A stretch of 64,000 nt of DNA. It comes from Microbacterium sp. B35-30 (GTDB lineage: Bacteria; Actinomycetota; Actinomycetes; Actinomycetales; Microbacteriaceae). Shown piece after piece: positions 24,068-33,294 of this stretch (position 1 is the stretch's first letter; each line of letters begins with the position of its first letter). Below the pieces are notes generated by a model, which searched no databases, had not been told where the DNA came from, and saw only the letters and a list, made by a program, of their open reading frames with translations. Location: positions 20,593 to 84,592 of the forward strand of contig NZ_MWLQ01000028.1 of the NCBI RefSeq assembly GCF_010634855.1. The letters run 5' to 3'. The position numbers and the translations under genes were made by a program.

Positions 24068-25729
24068 ATGAGGCTCAGGACCCCCCTCCTCGCCATCGGC
24101 CTCGCCGCAGCGATCGCGCTGACTGGCTGTGCCGGCGGCGGCGGAGACGACACGGCCGACCCCGAAGGCGGGGCATCCCTCACCATCGCCAAGCCTGACG
24201 GCCCGATCACCACCGAGGGCAACAACCCCTGGGTGGGCGACTCGTCGGCGCTGAAGCTCGGCTACGCGAACGCCATCTTCGAGCCCCTCGGCATCGTCAA
24301 CCTCGTCGACCCCACGGCCGACGTGGTGCCGTGGCTCGCCTCGGAGATCAGCTGGTCGGAGGACTACAAGTCCGTGCAGCTGACCGCCCGCGAAGGCGTG
24401 AAGTGGAACGACGGCGAGGACTTCACGGCTGACGACATCGCCTACACGTTCCAGCTGATCATGGACAACCCGGCGCTCGACATCACGGCGCTGGGGCTCA
24501 CCGACGTCGCCGTCGACGGCGACACCGTCACCCTGTCGTTCGAGAACCCGATGTTCATCAAGCAGGACAAGGTGCTGCACATCCGCATCGTCCCGCAGCA
24601 CGTCTGGGAGGAGGTCGACGACCCGACCACCTTCACGAACGAGGAGCCCGTCGGCACGGGTCCGTACACCCTCAGCAGCTTCAGCACCCAGGCCGTCGAG
24701 CTCACCGCACGCGAGGACTACTGGGGCGGCGAACTGGCCGTGCCGACGCTCTACTACGTGTCGTACGCCGACAACACCGCGCTGACGACAGCCCTCGCCA
24801 GCGGCGACGCCGACTGGGCGCAGGCGTTCATCCCGAACGTGCAGTCCGCCTACCTCGACAAGGACCCCGACCACAACGTCTACTGGGCAGCGGCGGGCCT
24901 GGGCATCGACACGATGTTCGTCAACACCACGACCAAGCCGTTCGACGACGTGGCCTTCCGCAAGGCCGTCAACATGGTCCTCGACCGCGCGAAGCACCAG
25001 GAGATCGCCCGCGAGGGCGGCGTACCCGAACTCACATCGGTCACGGGGCTCCCGACCCCGGCCGGCGACGCCTACATCGCCGACGAGTTCGCGGGCCAGG
25101 AGTACGCGGTCGACGTCGAGGGCGCCAAGGCGGTGCTCGAGGAGGCCGGCTACACCTGGGACGGCGACGCGCTCGTCGACCCCGACGGCGAAGCGGTGAC
25201 GTTCACGCTGTCGGTGCCGCAGGGCTGGAACGACTACGTCACCGGCATCAGCCTCATCTCGGACTCCGTCAAGGAGCTCGGCGTCGAAGCCGCGGTGGAC
25301 ACGCCCGACTCCGACTCGTGGTGGGAGGCCAAGGGCACCGGCGACTTCCAGGCGATCCTGCACTGGACCGACTCGGGCGCGACGCCCTACGACCTGTACA
25401 GCGACCAGATGGACGGCCGGTTCCTGAAGCCCCTCGGCGAGACGGCCGACTTCAACTTCGGCCGCTTCGACAGCCCGGAAGCGACGGCCGCGCTCGCGGA
25501 GTACGCGAGCACGACCGACGACGCGTCGCGCCAAGCCGCGCTCGAGGAAGTGCAGCAGATCTTCGTCGATCAGGTGCCGGCGATGCCGATCGGCACGCGT
25601 CCGTTCCTCAGCCAGTACAACACCCGCAGCTTCGTCGGCTGGCCCGGAGAGGACGACCCATACGTCCCCGCCGACCCGACGCAGCCCACCGCGGTGTACA
25701 TCCTCACCAAGCTCCAGCCCGCGGACTGA
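24068..25729 (+). CDS. ABC transporter substrate-binding lipoprotein (SBP family 5, peptide/oligosaccharide type)
   Basis: The 553-residue protein starts MRLRTPLLAIGLAAAIALTGCAGG, a lipoprotein signal with lipobox cysteine at residue 21. The mature part is a family-5 solute-binding protein: WLASEISWSEDYKSVQLTAREGVKWNDGEDFTADDIAYTF and VGTGPYTLSSFS are family hallmarks. Members bind peptides, nickel or, in actinobacteria, cello- and other beta-oligosaccharides. The GH3 gene at the operon end favours a glucoside. ATG 24068 follows GAAGGAGAAGC. A strong hairpin after the stop may keep this protein more abundant than the rest of the transporter. Confidence 0.94.
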   Translation: MRLRTPLLAIGLAAAIALTGCAGGGGDDTADPEGGASLTIAKPDGPITTEGNNPWVGDSSALKLGYANAIFEPLGIVNLVDPTADVVPWLASEISWSEDYKSVQLTAREGVKWNDGEDFTADDIAYTFQLIMDNPALDITALGLTDVAVDGDTVTLSFENPMFIKQDKVLHIRIVPQHVWEEVDDPTTFTNEEPVGTGPYTLSSFSTQAVELTAREDYWGGELAVPTLYYVSYADNTALTTALASGDADWAQAFIPNVQSAYLDKDPDHNVYWAAAGLGIDTMFVNTTTKPFDDVAFRKAVNMVLDRAKHQEIAREGGVPELTSVTGLPTPAGDAYIADEFAGQEYAVDVEGAKAVLEEAGYTWDGDALVDPDGEAVTFTLSVPQGWNDYVTGISLISDSVKELGVEAAVDTPDSDSWWEAKGTGDFQAILHWTDSGATPYDLYSDQMDGRFLKPLGETADFNFGRFDSPEATAALAEYASTTDDASRQAALEEVQQIFVDQVPAMPIGTRPFLSQYNTRSFVGWPGEDDPYVPADPTQPTAVYILTKLQPAD

Positions 25730-25740
25730 GAGCGACGGCG

Positions 25741-25773
25741 GCAGGGGCTGGGCCCGACCGGCCCAGCCCCTGC
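25741..25773 (+). promoter_or_regulatory. Intra-operon hairpin after the binding-protein gene
   Basis: A 13-bp perfect stem (GCAGGGGCTGGGC with GCCCAGCCCCTGC) and seven-base loop lie 12 bp after the stop at 25729, without a T-tract. Such hairpins commonly act as partial terminators or RNA stabilisers that raise expression of the binding protein over the downstream ATPases. Confidence 0.75.
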
Positions 25774-25896
25774 ACGCGTCTCCTCCACCCATCCGCGTCG
25801 TCACGCGGCAGCGCCCCACGGCGCCGCCTCACACCCGCACCGCCGCCTGACGCGCCACTCCCCCGAAACCACACGAACCGCGAGCACGATCGAGAT

Positions 25897-26811
25897 ATGA
25901 CCGAAGACGTTCTGCTGACGATCTCCGACTTCAGCGTCACCTACGACGTCGACCCGCCTGTCGAGGCGGTGCGCGACGTGTCGCTGGAACTGAAGCGCGG
26001 CGAGATCCTGGGCCTGGCCGGCGAATCCGGCTCGGGCAAGACCACCCTGGCCTACGGCATCCAGCGCCTCCTGAAGCCCCCGGCCGTCATCACCGGCGGC
26101 AGCGCGGTGTTCCACGATGCCACCGGGGAGGTGATCGACATCGGCGCGCTGAGCGACGACGAGATGCGCCGGTTCCGCTGGGACAAGGCCTCGATGGTGT
26201 TCCAGGGCGCGATGAACGCCCTGAACCCCGTCATCAACATCGGCCGCCAGCTCGGCGACGTGTTCACGACGCACCGCCCCGAGTTGTCACGCAGCGAGCG
26301 CACCCGCGCGTGCGGCGACCTGCTCGACCTCGTCGGCGTCGGCCGCGACCGTCTCAGGTCGTTCCCGCACGAGCTGTCGGGCGGCATGCGCCAGCGCGTC
26401 ATGATCGCGATGGCGCTCGCCCTCCACCCCCAGCTGATGATCATGGACGAGCCGACGACCGCGCTCGACGTGCTGGTGCAGCGCGAGATCCTCGCCCAGA
26501 TCTCGGAGCTGCGCCGCGAGTTCGGCTTCTCGGTCGTCTTCATCACCCACGACCTCCCGCTGCTCCTGGAGATCTCCGACCGCATCGCCGTGATGCGCGA
26601 GGGCCGCATCGTCGAGCTGGACACCGCCGAGAACATCTACCGGAACCCGCAGCACGAGTACACGCGGCGGCTGCTGTCGTCGTTCCCGAGCCTCACCGGC
26701 GACCGCGGGGACTTCGTGCGCGGCACCGACGCGGGGCGCAGCGAGCGGGAGGCCGCGACCTCGGCCGCAGGGACCGCAGGAGCCGACACCGCCATGGAGG
26801 TGACCGCATGA
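25897..26811 (+). CDS. Oligopeptide/oligosaccharide ABC transporter ATP-binding protein (DppD/OppD-like)
   Basis: The 304-residue ATPase has Walker A GESGSGKTT (residues 42-50), the Q-loop region MVFQGAMNALNP, signature LSGGMRQRV (160-168), Walker B LMIMDEP (180-186) and switch histidine H218. The segment after the H-loop (YRNPQHEYTRRLLSS) is typical of the OppD/DppD group. A Ser/Ala-rich tail of about 35 residues closes it. It should pair with the next ATPase on the cytoplasmic face of the two permeases. Its stop overlaps the ATG of the next gene (ATGA). The start at 25897 is supported by family alignment; the ribosome site is weak. Confidence 0.93.
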   Translation: MTEDVLLTISDFSVTYDVDPPVEAVRDVSLELKRGEILGLAGESGSGKTTLAYGIQRLLKPPAVITGGSAVFHDATGEVIDIGALSDDEMRRFRWDKASMVFQGAMNALNPVINIGRQLGDVFTTHRPELSRSERTRACGDLLDLVGVGRDRLRSFPHELSGGMRQRVMIAMALALHPQLMIMDEPTTALDVLVQREILAQISELRREFGFSVVFITHDLPLLLEISDRIAVMREGRIVELDTAENIYRNPQHEYTRRLLSSFPSLTGDRGDFVRGTDAGRSEREAATSAAGTAGADTAMEVTA

Positions 26812-27632
26812 CGACCCTCGAATTCCGCCACGTGACCAAGCGCTACCGCGTGCGCGGCGCGGGCAAGATGCTGGCGCTCGACGACGTGAGCTTCACGCTC
26901 ACGAGCGGACGCACGATCGCCCTCGTCGGCCAGTCGGGCAGCGGCAAGTCGACGATCGCGAAGATCATCACGCAGCTCGAGCGCCAGACCTCGGGCGACG
27001 TGCTCCTCGACGACTCCCCCATCCCCCGCAGCGGCCGCGGCCTGCGCCGCTACCGGCAGCAGGTGCGTATGGTGTTCCAGGACCCGTTCGCCTCGCTGAA
27101 CCCGTACCACACCATCCGGCACCACATCGAGCGCCCGCTGCGCCTCGACAGGGTCGTCCCACCCGACGAGGTCGAGCACGAGGTGCGCCGGCTTCTCGAA
27201 CGCGTGCGACTGGATGCCGACAGCACCATCGACCGGCGGCCGCACGAGCTGTCGGGCGGCCAGCGTCAGCGGGTCGCCATCGCGCGCGCCCTCGCGTCGC
27301 GGCCGAGCCTGCTCATCGCCGACGAGCCGGTCTCGATGCTCGACGTCTCGATCCGCCTGGGCGTGCTGAACCTGCTCGCCGACCTGCAGCGCGAGTCGAA
27401 CCTCGGCGTGCTCTACATCACGCACGACCTGGCGACCGCCCGCCACTTCAGCGACGAGATCATGGTGCTCAACCGCGGCAAGGTCGTCGAGCGCGGCCCC
27501 GCCGACGAGGTCATCCTCAACCCGCAGGACGACTACACCCGCGCACTGCGCAACGCCTCACCCGACCCCGACCGCCACTTCGCGCGCCCCGCCACCCCCG
27601 ACACCCCCGACACCGAAGGAGTCCCCGCATGA
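26808..27632 (+). CDS. Oligopeptide/oligosaccharide ABC transporter ATP-binding protein (DppF/OppF-like)
   Basis: The 274-residue partner ATPase has Walker A GQSGSGKST (41-49), MVFQDPFASLNP, signature LSGGQRQRV (148-156), Walker B LLIADEP (168-174) and switch histidine H206. The C-terminal PQDDYTRALRNASP matches the OppF/DppF group. Together with the preceding gene it forms the heterodimeric motor. The ATG overlaps the preceding stop, and its own TGA overlaps the next ATG, so the set is translationally coupled. Confidence 0.94.
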   Translation: MTTLEFRHVTKRYRVRGAGKMLALDDVSFTLTSGRTIALVGQSGSGKSTIAKIITQLERQTSGDVLLDDSPIPRSGRGLRRYRQQVRMVFQDPFASLNPYHTIRHHIERPLRLDRVVPPDEVEHEVRRLLERVRLDADSTIDRRPHELSGGQRQRVAIARALASRPSLLIADEPVSMLDVSIRLGVLNLLADLQRESNLGVLYITHDLATARHFSDEIMVLNRGKVVERGPADEVILNPQDDYTRALRNASPDPDRHFARPATPDTPDTEGVPA

Positions 27633-28609
27633 GGTTCGCGCTGCGGAAGACCCTCTTCTACCTGTTCACGGCATGGGCCGCAATCACGATCAACTTCCTC
27701 ATCCCGCGCATGATGAAGGGCGATCCGGTCTCGGCCTATCTGGCGAAGAACCAGGGCAAGATCAGCCCCGAGGCGGCCTCCGCCCTGCGCACCCTCTTCG
27801 GCCTCGACACCGAGAAGAGCCTCTGGGAGCAGTACATCGACTACTGGCAGCTGCTGTTCTCCGGTGACCTCGGCCGCTCGTTCTCGCACGGCCTCGCCCC
27901 CGTGACCGACGTGATCGGCACGGCGCTGCCGTGGACCGTCGGGCTCGTCGGCATCGCCACGATCGTGTCGTTCATCCTGGGCACGGCCGTCGGTGCGGTG
28001 ATCGGCTGGCGACGCGGACGGGGATCGGATGCCGTCATCCCGGTCGCCACGTTCTTCTCCACGGTTCCCTACTTCTGGATGGGCCTGATCGCGATCGCGG
28101 TGTTCTCGTCGGCACTCGGCTGGTTCCCGGCATCCCACGCGTACGGGAAGGGAACGCGGCCCGGCTTGAATCCCGAGTTCATGGGAGAGGTGCTGTATCA
28201 CGGCGCGCTCCCCGCGATCACGATCGTCATCGCGTCGCTGGGCGGCTGGATCCTCGGCATGCGCAACATGATGGTCACCGTCCTCGACGAGGACTACATC
28301 ACCGTCGCCCAGGCGAAGGGCCTCTCGGACCGCCGCGTCGTCACGACCTACGCCGCCCGCAATGCGATGCTGCCGCAGCTGTCGAGCTTCGCACTCGCGC
28401 TCGGCTTCATCGTCGGCGGCACGCTCGTCATGGAGCTGGTGTTCTCATACCCCGGCATCGGCAAGCTGCTGCTCGATGCGACCAATGCCAAGGACTACCC
28501 GCTCATGCAGGGGGTCTTCCTCGTGATCACGCTCGCCGTGCTCGTGACCAACATCCTCGCCGACATCGCGTACGTCATCCTCGACCCGCGCGCCCGCCAG
28601 GAGGCCTGA
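27629..28609 (+). CDS. ABC transporter permease (DppB/OppB-like)
   Basis: The 326-residue integral membrane protein has six predicted helices. The first is at residues 8-26 (LFYLFTAWAAITINFLIPR), followed by an extracytoplasmic loop before the second near residue 105. The EAA coupling motif is present (DYITVAQAKGLSDRRVVTTYAARNAMLP). It is the B-type permease half of the family-5 binding-protein transporter. Its ATG overlaps the preceding stop by four bases, and the next permease starts one base after its stop. Confidence 0.94.
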   Translation: MRFALRKTLFYLFTAWAAITINFLIPRMMKGDPVSAYLAKNQGKISPEAASALRTLFGLDTEKSLWEQYIDYWQLLFSGDLGRSFSHGLAPVTDVIGTALPWTVGLVGIATIVSFILGTAVGAVIGWRRGRGSDAVIPVATFFSTVPYFWMGLIAIAVFSSALGWFPASHAYGKGTRPGLNPEFMGEVLYHGALPAITIVIASLGGWILGMRNMMVTVLDEDYITVAQAKGLSDRRVVTTYAARNAMLPQLSSFALALGFIVGGTLVMELVFSYPGIGKLLLDATNAKDYPLMQGVFLVITLAVLVTNILADIAYVILDPRARQEA

Positions 28610-28610
28610 C

Positions 28611-29780
28611 ATGACCGTTCCCACCACGACGGCACTGGATGCCGAGACCCCCGGCACGGCCGTCGCACCGGCGCCCCCGCAGACCCCTGCCACTCCGTCG
28701 ACGCTCGCGCGCATCGGCTCGTCGTTCGCGATGTTCCGCAACCGCAAGTCGCTGACCGGGCTGGCGATCCTCGGGTTCTTCGTGCTGATCGCCGTGTTCG
28801 GCGACCTCATCGCGCCCTACGGTCCGCTCGACAAGGACTACACGGCGCTCAAGCAGCCGCCGTCGTGGCAGCACCTCCTCGGCACCAGCCACATGGGCGA
28901 GGACATCTTCAGCCAGATCATCTACGGCACGCGCGGTGTGCTCGTCGTCGGTCTGCTGTCGGGCGTGCTCGCCACGGCGATCGCGGTGGCGATCGGCGTG
29001 ACAGCGGGCATCGTCACGGGCTGGAAGAGCGAGTCGCTGTCGGCGCTCACGAACGTCTTCCTGGTGCTGCCGGGCCTGCCGCTGATGATCATCATCGCGT
29101 CGCAGTTCGAAGACCCCAGCCTGCTGCTCATCGCCGCGGTGCTGGCGCTGACCGGATGGGCATGGGGTGCGCGCGTGCTGCGCGCGCAGACGATGTCGCT
29201 GCGCAACCGCGACTTCGTCCAGGCCGCGCGCGCCAACGGCGAGCCGCTCGGGCGCATCATCACGGTCGAGATGCTGCCGAACCTCATGGCGATCATCGCG
29301 TCGAGCTTCGTCGGCACGGTGACCGCGGCGGTGCTCGGGCTCACGACGCTCGCCTTCATCGGCGTCATCCCGATCACCAACCTCAACTGGGGCACGATCC
29401 TGTTCTGGGCGCAGCAGAACGGCGCGTTCCCGGACTACTGGTGGTGGTACGTCCCGGCCGGACTCTGCATCGCCCTGCTCGGCATGGCGCTGTCGCTCGT
29501 CAACTTCGGCATCGACGAGTACGTCAACCCGCGCCTGCGCTCGGCCGGCGAGCGCTCGAGGGCGCTGCGCAAGAAGGGGATGAAGGCGACCGCCGCCGTC
29601 ACCGCGGTCCGGACGGGCCCGGAGACACCCGCACCGGGATCGGCGGCAGCATCCGTCGCAGCGACATCCCCGGCAGCGTCCGCGGCACCCGCAGAGACAT
29701 CACCCGCGGCGCCTGCCCCCGCACCTCGCGAGGCGCTCGACGACGCGTCCTCCGCACCGGCTCGACAGGAGACCCCGTGA
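28611..29780 (+). CDS. ABC transporter permease (DppC/OppC-like) with long C-terminal tail
   Basis: The 389-residue permease has a low-complexity N-terminus (about 35 residues), the C-type membrane domain with GDLIAPYGPLDKDYTALKQPP and HLLGTSHMGEDIFSQIIYGTRG, and an EAA loop (RNRDFVQAARANGEPLGRIIT). About 60 Ala/Pro/Thr-rich residues after position 325 are not usual in the family and are probably disordered. The stop codon overlaps the GTG of the glucosidase gene (GTGA). It partners the OppB-like permease. Confidence 0.94.
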   Translation: MTVPTTTALDAETPGTAVAPAPPQTPATPSTLARIGSSFAMFRNRKSLTGLAILGFFVLIAVFGDLIAPYGPLDKDYTALKQPPSWQHLLGTSHMGEDIFSQIIYGTRGVLVVGLLSGVLATAIAVAIGVTAGIVTGWKSESLSALTNVFLVLPGLPLMIIIASQFEDPSLLLIAAVLALTGWAWGARVLRAQTMSLRNRDFVQAARANGEPLGRIITVEMLPNLMAIIASSFVGTVTAAVLGLTTLAFIGVIPITNLNWGTILFWAQQNGAFPDYWWWYVPAGLCIALLGMALSLVNFGIDEYVNPRLRSAGERSRALRKKGMKATAAVTAVRTGPETPAPGSAAASVAATSPAASAAPAETSPAAPAPAPREALDDASSAPARQETP

Positions 29781-32242
29781 CCGACGCCCCCCGCCCCCCG
29801 GAACGGCGCGACTCCCACGACGGGCACCGCCCGGCCTACCGCGACGCCGCGCTGCCGGTCGCCGACCGCATCGCCGACCTCCTCGGCCGCATGACGGTCG
29901 AGGAGAAGATCGGCCAGATGCTGCAGCTCGACGCGCGCGAGGATCTCGAAGACCAGGTGGTGCGCATGCACGCCGGCTCGATCCTGCATGCCTCGCCCGA
30001 GAAGGTGCTGCGCGCCCGTGAGCTGACGCTCGGGACCCGGCTGCAGATCCCGCTCCTCGTCGCCGAGGACTGCATCCACGGCCACTCCTTCTGGGACGGG
30101 GCGACGATCTACCCGACCCAACTGGGCCTGGCGGCATCGTGGGACGCCGGTCTCGCCGAGCGGGTCGCACGCGCCACCGCCGTCGAGGTCTCGGCCACCG
30201 GCATCCACTGGACGTTCTCGCCCGTGCTGTGCATCGCGCGGGACCTGCGCTGGGGCCGTGTCGACGAGACGTTCGGCGAGGACCCGTTCCTCATCGGAGA
30301 GCTCGCGTCGGCGATGGTGCGCGGCTACCAGGGCGGCGGGCTCGACGACCCCACCGCGATCCTCGCGACGGCGAAGCACTTCGCCGGCTACTCCGAGACG
30401 CAGGGCGGCCGCGACGCGAGCGAGGCCGACATCTCGCAGCGCAAGCTGCGCTCCTGGTTCCTGCCGCCGTTCGAGAGGGTGGCGAAAGAAGGATGCCGCA
30501 CCTTCATGCTCGGCTACCAGAGCATCGACGGCGTGCCGATCACGGTCAATGACTGGCTGCTGAACGACGTGCTGCGTGGCGAGTGGGGTTACACCGGCAC
30601 CCTCATCACCGACTGGGACAACGTCGGCCGCATGGTGTGGGAGCAGAAGGTGCAGCCCGACTACGCCCACGCCGCCGCTGCGGCGATGCTCGCCGGCAAC
30701 GACATGATCATGACGACGCCCGGGTTCTTCCAGGGCGCGCTCGACGCGCTCGCGCGGGGGCTCGTGACCGAGGAGGCCCTCGACCGGGCGGTGACGCGCA
30801 TCCTGCTGCTCAAGTTCGAGTTCGGCCTCTTCGAAGACCCGCGACTCCCCGATCGCGAGCGCATCGCCGCGGTCGTCGGCTCACCCGAGCACACGGCGCT
30901 CAACCTTGAAGCCGCACGTCGGTCCCTCGTGCTGCTGCGCAACGACGGCACGCTGCCCCTCGGCGGCGGTCTCACCGCCGATGCGGCAGGACGGACGGAT
31001 GCCGCAGCTGGGCCCACGCGCCCGGAGGCAGCCGCGGACGCGCCGGCGTTGACGGGAGGGGGCGCGGGGACCGGATCCCGCCGCATCGCCGTCGTCGGGC
31101 CCCTCGCCGACGACGCGCAGACGCAGCTCGGCGACTGGGCCGGATCGTCGGGCCAGGTGGACTGGATCCCCGACGGGCACCCGCGCGAGATGATCACAAC
31201 AGTGCTCGACGGGCTGCGCGCGCACGTCCCGGCGGACTGGGAGATCACCCACGCCCGGGGCGCAGACATCCTCGCCCTCGAGGAGGACCCCGCGGGCGCG
31301 TTCTTCCCGGACGGACAGCCGCGGCCGCAGGTCGTCGTTCCGAGCAGCGCCGACGCGGCGCTCATCGCGGAGGCGGTGGCGGCGGCCGAGGCCGCCGACT
31401 ACGTGGTCGCCGTGGTCGGCGATCGCATCGAGCTGGTCGGCGAGGGACGTTCGACGGCGACACTCGAGCTCATCGGCGGGCAGGTCGCGCTGCTCGAGGC
31501 GCTGGCGGCGACCGGCACACCGCTGGTGGTGGTGCTGCTCGCCTCGAAGCCGCATGTGCTGCCGCAGGCGGTCACGGATGCCGCAGCACTGGTGTGGACC
31601 GCCAACCCCGGCATGCGCGGCGGCCAGGCCGTCGCCGAACTGCTGCTCGGACTCATCGAGCCGAGCGGCCGCCTGCCGATCTCGTTCGCGCGCCACGCCG
31701 GACAGCTGCCGATCTACTACAACCAGATCCGCGGCCAGCACGGCGACCGCTACGCCGACCTCACGCAGAGCCCGGCGTTCGCGTTCGGCGAGGGCCTGTC
31801 GTACACGACCGTCGAGTACGCCGACCTCCGGGTGATCGATCCGGAACCGAGCCGCGACGGCACCGTGCGTGCGCTCGTCGAGCTTCGCAACACCGGTGAC
31901 CGCCCTGCGCACGAGGTCGTGCAGGTGTACGTGCGCGACAGCGTGGCCACGGTCAGCTGGGCCGACAAGGAGCTCAAGGCGTACCGCCATGTCGATCTGC
32001 AGCCCGGCGAGACCGCAACGGTCGAGCTGTCGCTGCCGGTCGCCGATTGCACGATCGTGGATGCCGCGGGCCGGCGCATCGTCGAGGCCGGCGAGTTCGA
32101 GCTGCTGGTCGGCCCGTCATCCCGCGACGATGTGCTCCTCAGCGCGCGCTTCCGAGTGGCGGACGCGGCCGCGAGCTCGACGTCTCCGGGCGACGGGAGC
32201 GCCGCGGCCGCCTCGGACCATCAGGCCGTCGAGCGCCGCTGA
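29777..32242 (+). CDS. Glycoside hydrolase family 3 beta-glucosidase-like enzyme
   Basis: The 821-residue enzyme has the GH3 N-terminal TIM barrel (MTVEEKIGQMLQL, GIHWTFSPVLCIARDLRWGRVDETFGEDP, KHFAGY at 200-205), with nucleophile aspartate D279 in GTLITDWDNV. The alpha/beta sandwich follows, then a fibronectin-like C-terminal domain (VRALVELRNTGDRPAHEVVQVYVRD). A 40-residue Ala/Gly/Thr-rich insert splits the second domain. No signal peptide is present, so imported oligosaccharides would be cut inside the cell. The GTG start overlaps the upstream stop. It is the last gene of the TetR-controlled operon, followed by a long hairpin. Confidence 0.94.
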   Translation: MTDAPRPPERRDSHDGHRPAYRDAALPVADRIADLLGRMTVEEKIGQMLQLDAREDLEDQVVRMHAGSILHASPEKVLRARELTLGTRLQIPLLVAEDCIHGHSFWDGATIYPTQLGLAASWDAGLAERVARATAVEVSATGIHWTFSPVLCIARDLRWGRVDETFGEDPFLIGELASAMVRGYQGGGLDDPTAILATAKHFAGYSETQGGRDASEADISQRKLRSWFLPPFERVAKEGCRTFMLGYQSIDGVPITVNDWLLNDVLRGEWGYTGTLITDWDNVGRMVWEQKVQPDYAHAAAAAMLAGNDMIMTTPGFFQGALDALARGLVTEEALDRAVTRILLLKFEFGLFEDPRLPDRERIAAVVGSPEHTALNLEAARRSLVLLRNDGTLPLGGGLTADAAGRTDAAAGPTRPEAAADAPALTGGGAGTGSRRIAVVGPLADDAQTQLGDWAGSSGQVDWIPDGHPREMITTVLDGLRAHVPADWEITHARGADILALEEDPAGAFFPDGQPRPQVVVPSSADAALIAEAVAAAEAADYVVAVVGDRIELVGEGRSTATLELIGGQVALLEALAATGTPLVVVLLASKPHVLPQAVTDAAALVWTANPGMRGGQAVAELLLGLIEPSGRLPISFARHAGQLPIYYNQIRGQHGDRYADLTQSPAFAFGEGLSYTTVEYADLRVIDPEPSRDGTVRALVELRNTGDRPAHEVVQVYVRDSVATVSWADKELKAYRHVDLQPGETATVELSLPVADCTIVDAAGRRIVEAGEFELLVGPSSRDDVLLSARFRVADAAASSTSPGDGSAAAASDHQAVERR

Positions 32243-32248
32243 CGGAAT

Positions 32249-32303
32249 CGCGAAAGGGTAGATCTCCGCCGTCGTGCGTGCGGCGGAGATCTACCCTTTC
32301 GCG
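32249..32303. terminator. Long hairpin between the glucosidase gene and DUF3027
   Basis: A 23-bp perfect stem (CGCGAAAGGGTAGATCTCC... and its complement) encloses nine bases, seven bases after the stop at 32242. It ends the rightward operon and faces the leftward DUF3027 gene, so it may serve both. The arm CGCGAAAGGGTA is shared with the hairpin at 57802. Confidence 0.85.
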
Positions 32304-32325
32304 GGTCCTGCGGTGAGGCCTGGGC

Positions 32326-33294
32326 TCAGTCGCGATCGTCCTTGGGGTCGTCGTCCTCGTCGGAGTCGTCGTCGTACTCGTCCGAGTCGTCCTCGTCTTC
32401 GTCGAAGTTCTCGTCGAAGTCGTCCTCGTCGTCGTCAGCGCCGGCCTCGGCCAGCTCGTCGATGTCGACACCGTCGACGTCGCCGGCGTGGAGGATGGGC
32501 GACCCGTCGTCGTCGAAGTCCGACGCATCGAGGTCTTCGACGTCGTCGAGGTCCTCGTCGTCATCCGCGTCCTCGTCGAGGTCCTCGTCATCCTCGTCGT
32601 GGGCCGCCTCGGCCAGCGCCGCCTGCGCCGCGTGGTAGTCGGCGAGCCGTACGGCCCACGGCACCCAGTCCGGTGCGAGCAGCGCGCCGTCGCCGGGGAG
32701 CAGCTCGACCTCCAGCACTGTCGGCTCGGCATCCTCGACGCGCGCGATGCTCACCGTCCAGAACCATCCGGGGTAGCCCGGGAGGCGGTTGGCGAACCGC
32801 AGCGAGACCACACCGCCGGCTTCCACGCGGTAGTCCGCGGGCGCGCCGACCGTCGCCTCCGGCGTGATCTCGCGCAGCGCCGATAGGGCGAGGTCGTGAG
32901 CGGCCAGCAGCTGCGGGTCGGGGTCAGGGGCGGGCTCGGGCTCCGGCTCCGGGTCGGCTGCGAGGTCCTCGGCCGTGAGCTCGGGCGCCAGCTCGGGCTC
33001 GGGATCGGGCTCCGGCTCCGGGTCGGCTGCGAGGTCCTCGGCCGTGAGCTCGGGCGCCAGCTCGGGCTCGGGATCGGGCGCCACCTCGTCGACCGCGGGC
33101 TCGGGCGTGACCTCCTCCACCGCGGGCTCGGGCGTGACCTCCTCGACCGCGGGCTCGGGCTCTGCGACCGAGGCCTCGTCGGTGATGGCGGCCGCGGCAT
33201 CCTTCACCGTCGACTCCTCCGAAAGCGCGCCGGAGTCGCCGTCCACCTCGGTGACGACGTCGGCAGGATCGGCGGGATCAGGCGTCGAGCTCAT
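32326..33294 (-). CDS. DUF3027 domain-containing acidic protein
   Basis: The 322-residue protein carries the actinobacterial DUF3027 core (about 130-225: DLALSALREITPEATVGAP, GGVVSLRFANRLPGYPGWFWTVSIARVE, GDGALLAPDWVPWAVRLADY). This lies between an N-terminal Glu/Pro repeat region and a very acidic Asp/Glu tail of nearly 90 residues. The N-terminal region holds a perfect 69-bp tandem duplication. The function of DUF3027 is unknown; it is often beside a cold-shock-domain gene, as here. ATG 33294 lies inside the end of the upstream gene (17-bp overlap), so the two are co-translated. Confidence 0.92.
   Translation of the reverse strand: MSSTPDPADPADVVTEVDGDSGALSEESTVKDAAAAITDEASVAEPEPAVEEVTPEPAVEEVTPEPAVDEVAPDPEPELAPELTAEDLAADPEPEPDPEPELAPELTAEDLAADPEPEPEPAPDPDPQLLAAHDLALSALREITPEATVGAPADYRVEAGGVVSLRFANRLPGYPGWFWTVSIARVEDAEPTVLEVELLPGDGALLAPDWVPWAVRLADYHAAQAALAEAAHDEDDEDLDEDADDDEDLDDVEDLDASDFDDDGSPILHAGDVDGVDIDELAEAGADDDEDDFDENFDEDEDDSDEYDDDSDEDDDPKDDRD
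32941..33078. repeat. Perfect 69-bp tandem duplication inside the DUF3027 gene
   Basis: The blocks 32941-33009 and 33010-33078 are identical. They encode a 23-residue unit containing PELAPELTAEDLAADPEPEP. Three copies of a shorter unit (EPAVEEVTP) lie immediately upstream in the protein. The identity at silent sites points to recent duplication. Confidence 0.95.
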
